Of a DNA stretch of 64,000 bases, positions 63,203 to 64,000 are shown piece by piece. The notes beneath the pieces were generated by a model, which was not told the DNA's origin, ran no database searches, and saw only the letters and a program-made list of their open reading frames with translations. Every line of letters starts with the position of its first letter. Position 1 is the stretch's first letter. Source of the stretch: Pelagibacterium sp. 26DY04 (GTDB lineage Bacteria > Pseudomonadota > Alphaproteobacteria > Rhizobiales > Devosiaceae); assembly GCF_031202305.1 (NCBI RefSeq), contig NZ_CP101731.1, positions 2,852,001 to 2,916,000 on the forward strand, written 5' to 3'. The translations under genes were made by a program, and so were the position numbers.

Positions 63203-64000
63203 TTATGCGAAGACCACGGTCTTGTGGCCGTTGAGCATCACGCGGTTTTCGAGATGGCTCTTGACGGCGCGGGCCAGCACGCGGCTTTCGATGTCACGGC
63301 CGACGGCGATGAGATCATCCGGGCTCATGGCATGGGTGACGCGGGCGGTTTCCTGCTCGATGATCGGGCCCTCGTCGAGATCGGGCGTCACGTAATGGGC
63401 AGTGGCCCCGATGATCTTGACGCCCCGCTCGTGGGCCTGGTGATAGGGTTTGGCACCTTTAAAGCTCGGCAGGAAGGAATGATGAATGTTGATCACCTTG
63501 CCGAACAAGCGCGTGGAGAGCTGGTCGGAAAGGATCTGCATGTAGCGCGCCAGGACGACGAGATCTGCGTCAGCCGCCTTGATGAGCCGGAGCACCTCGG
63601 CTTCCTGCTCGGCCTTTTCCCCCTTGGCCATCGGCAGATGGTGAAACGGGATACCATCGGCCTCGGCGATCGAGCGGGCGTCCTCGTGATTGGAGATGAT
63701 CGCCGCCACTTCGGCACGCAGCCAGCCGACCTTGATCTGGTAAAGCAGGTGGCGCAGGGCATGGTCGAATTTGGAAACCATGATGACCATGCGCGGCACG
63801 CGGGCTTCGTCGGCGATTGCCGTTTTCATGTCGAAGCGCGCGGTGACCGGCTTCAGCGCGCGCTCGACAGCCTCCTTGTCGACGCCCTCGGGCGCGGCAA
63901 AGGCGATGCGCATGAAGAACTTGCCCGTGTCGCGATCCCAGAACTGGTTGGATTCGGCGATGTTGGCGCCCAGCCCGAACAATTCGCTGGTGACGCCGGC
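63203..64000 (-). CDS. purU: Formyltetrahydrofolate deformylase, 5' end outside the window
   Basis: Hydrolyses 10-formyltetrahydrofolate to formate and tetrahydrofolate. The visible part (about 265 residues) starts within the N-terminal ACT domain ([23 protein letters not shown]) and includes the formyltransferase-like domain: [49 protein letters not shown] and the catalytic [45 protein letters not shown]. The frame is open to the window edge, so the start codon lies beyond 64000. Confidence 0.95.
   Translation of the reverse strand, partial: AGVTSELFGLGANIAESNQFWDRDTGKFFMRIAFAAPEGVDKEAVERALKPVTARFDMKTAIADEARVPRMVIMVSKFDHALRHLLYQIKVGWLRAEVAAIISNHEDARSIAEADGIPFHHLPMAKGEKAEQEAEVLRLIKAADADLVVLARYMQILSDQLSTRLFGKVINIHHSFLPSFKGAKPYHQAHERGVKIIGATAHYVTPDLDEGPIIEQETARVTHAMSPDDLIAVGRDIESRVLARAVKSHLENRVMLNGHKTVVFA

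Overview
The window reads as a GC-rich alphaproteobacterial chromosome, most likely order Hyphomicrobiales (Rhizobiales). A RirA-type iron regulator with the three family cysteines, a PuuD-type urate oxidase, a puuE-uraD fusion and short palindromic repeats all fit this. The repeat style suggests a Devosia/Pelagibacterium-like genus, but that is a guess. No rRNA, tRNA, CRISPR array, prophage or insertion sequence was recognised. Genes are densely packed, with many ATGA-type start/stop overlaps.

Layout. 0.2-5.5 kb: adenine deaminase, an orphan iron-siderophore binding protein, a small membrane protein and malate synthase G. 5.7-15.5 kb: a purine catabolic operon on the minus strand (uraH, xdhA, xdhB, xdhC, puuD, guaD) diverging from a puuE-uraD fusion. 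15.5-16.8 kb: two AHSA1-type proteins and a divergent ArsR regulator. 16.8-18.6 kb: a gene-free, repeat-rich tract. 18.6-20 kb: allE and allA. 20-23.6 kb: a cytochrome b / molybdenum lipoprotein pair diverging from a secreted 5'-nucleotidase. 23.8-25.7 kb: an oxidoreductase and a ThuA-like protein. 25.9-36.7 kb: a reductive pyrimidine catabolic operon (aminotransferase, mmsA, carbamoylase, DUF559 gene, dihydropyrimidinase, ABC importer) diverging from rutR. 36.7-41.3 kb: glutathione transferase, rirA, nucleoside hydrolase, sulfurtransferase and a diguanylate cyclase. 41.5-45.9 kb: a polar amino acid ABC importer with a deacylase. 46-49.9 kb: a YehZYXW-like osmoprotectant importer. 50-62.1 kb: a predicted chitooligosaccharide locus (oligopeptide-type ABC importer, ChiS-like hybrid kinase, beta-N-acetylhexosaminidase). 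62.3-64 kb: folD and a truncated purU.

How it works together. 5'-nucleotidase and nucleoside hydrolase can release nucleosides and bases. Ade, GuaD and XDH turn purine bases into urate; PuuD, UraH, UraD and PuuE carry it to allantoate; AllE and AllA finish at glyoxylate and urea; malate synthase G puts glyoxylate into central metabolism. Dihydropyrimidinase, carbamoylase, aminotransferase and MmsA handle pyrimidines. Two enzymes needed for complete routes, a dedicated allantoate amidohydrolase (AllC) and dihydropyrimidine dehydrogenase (PreTA), are not seen here.

Most interesting. (1) Four near-matches to the E. coli RutR box (TTGACCANNTGGTCAA) lie before the purine operon, the rutR/pyrimidine pair, the amino acid importer and the 5'-nucleotidase, suggesting one RutR-type regulon across the island. 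(2) The 50-62 kb locus mirrors the Vibrio ChiS/CBP chitin-sensing system in gene content, protein lengths and residue positions, with three 9-base direct repeats in its divergent promoter. (3) A DUF559 (Vsr-like) gene sits inside the pyrimidine operon between two pairs of inverted palindromic repeats that provide its ribosome binding site and its last ~55 codons, like a repeat-bounded cassette.
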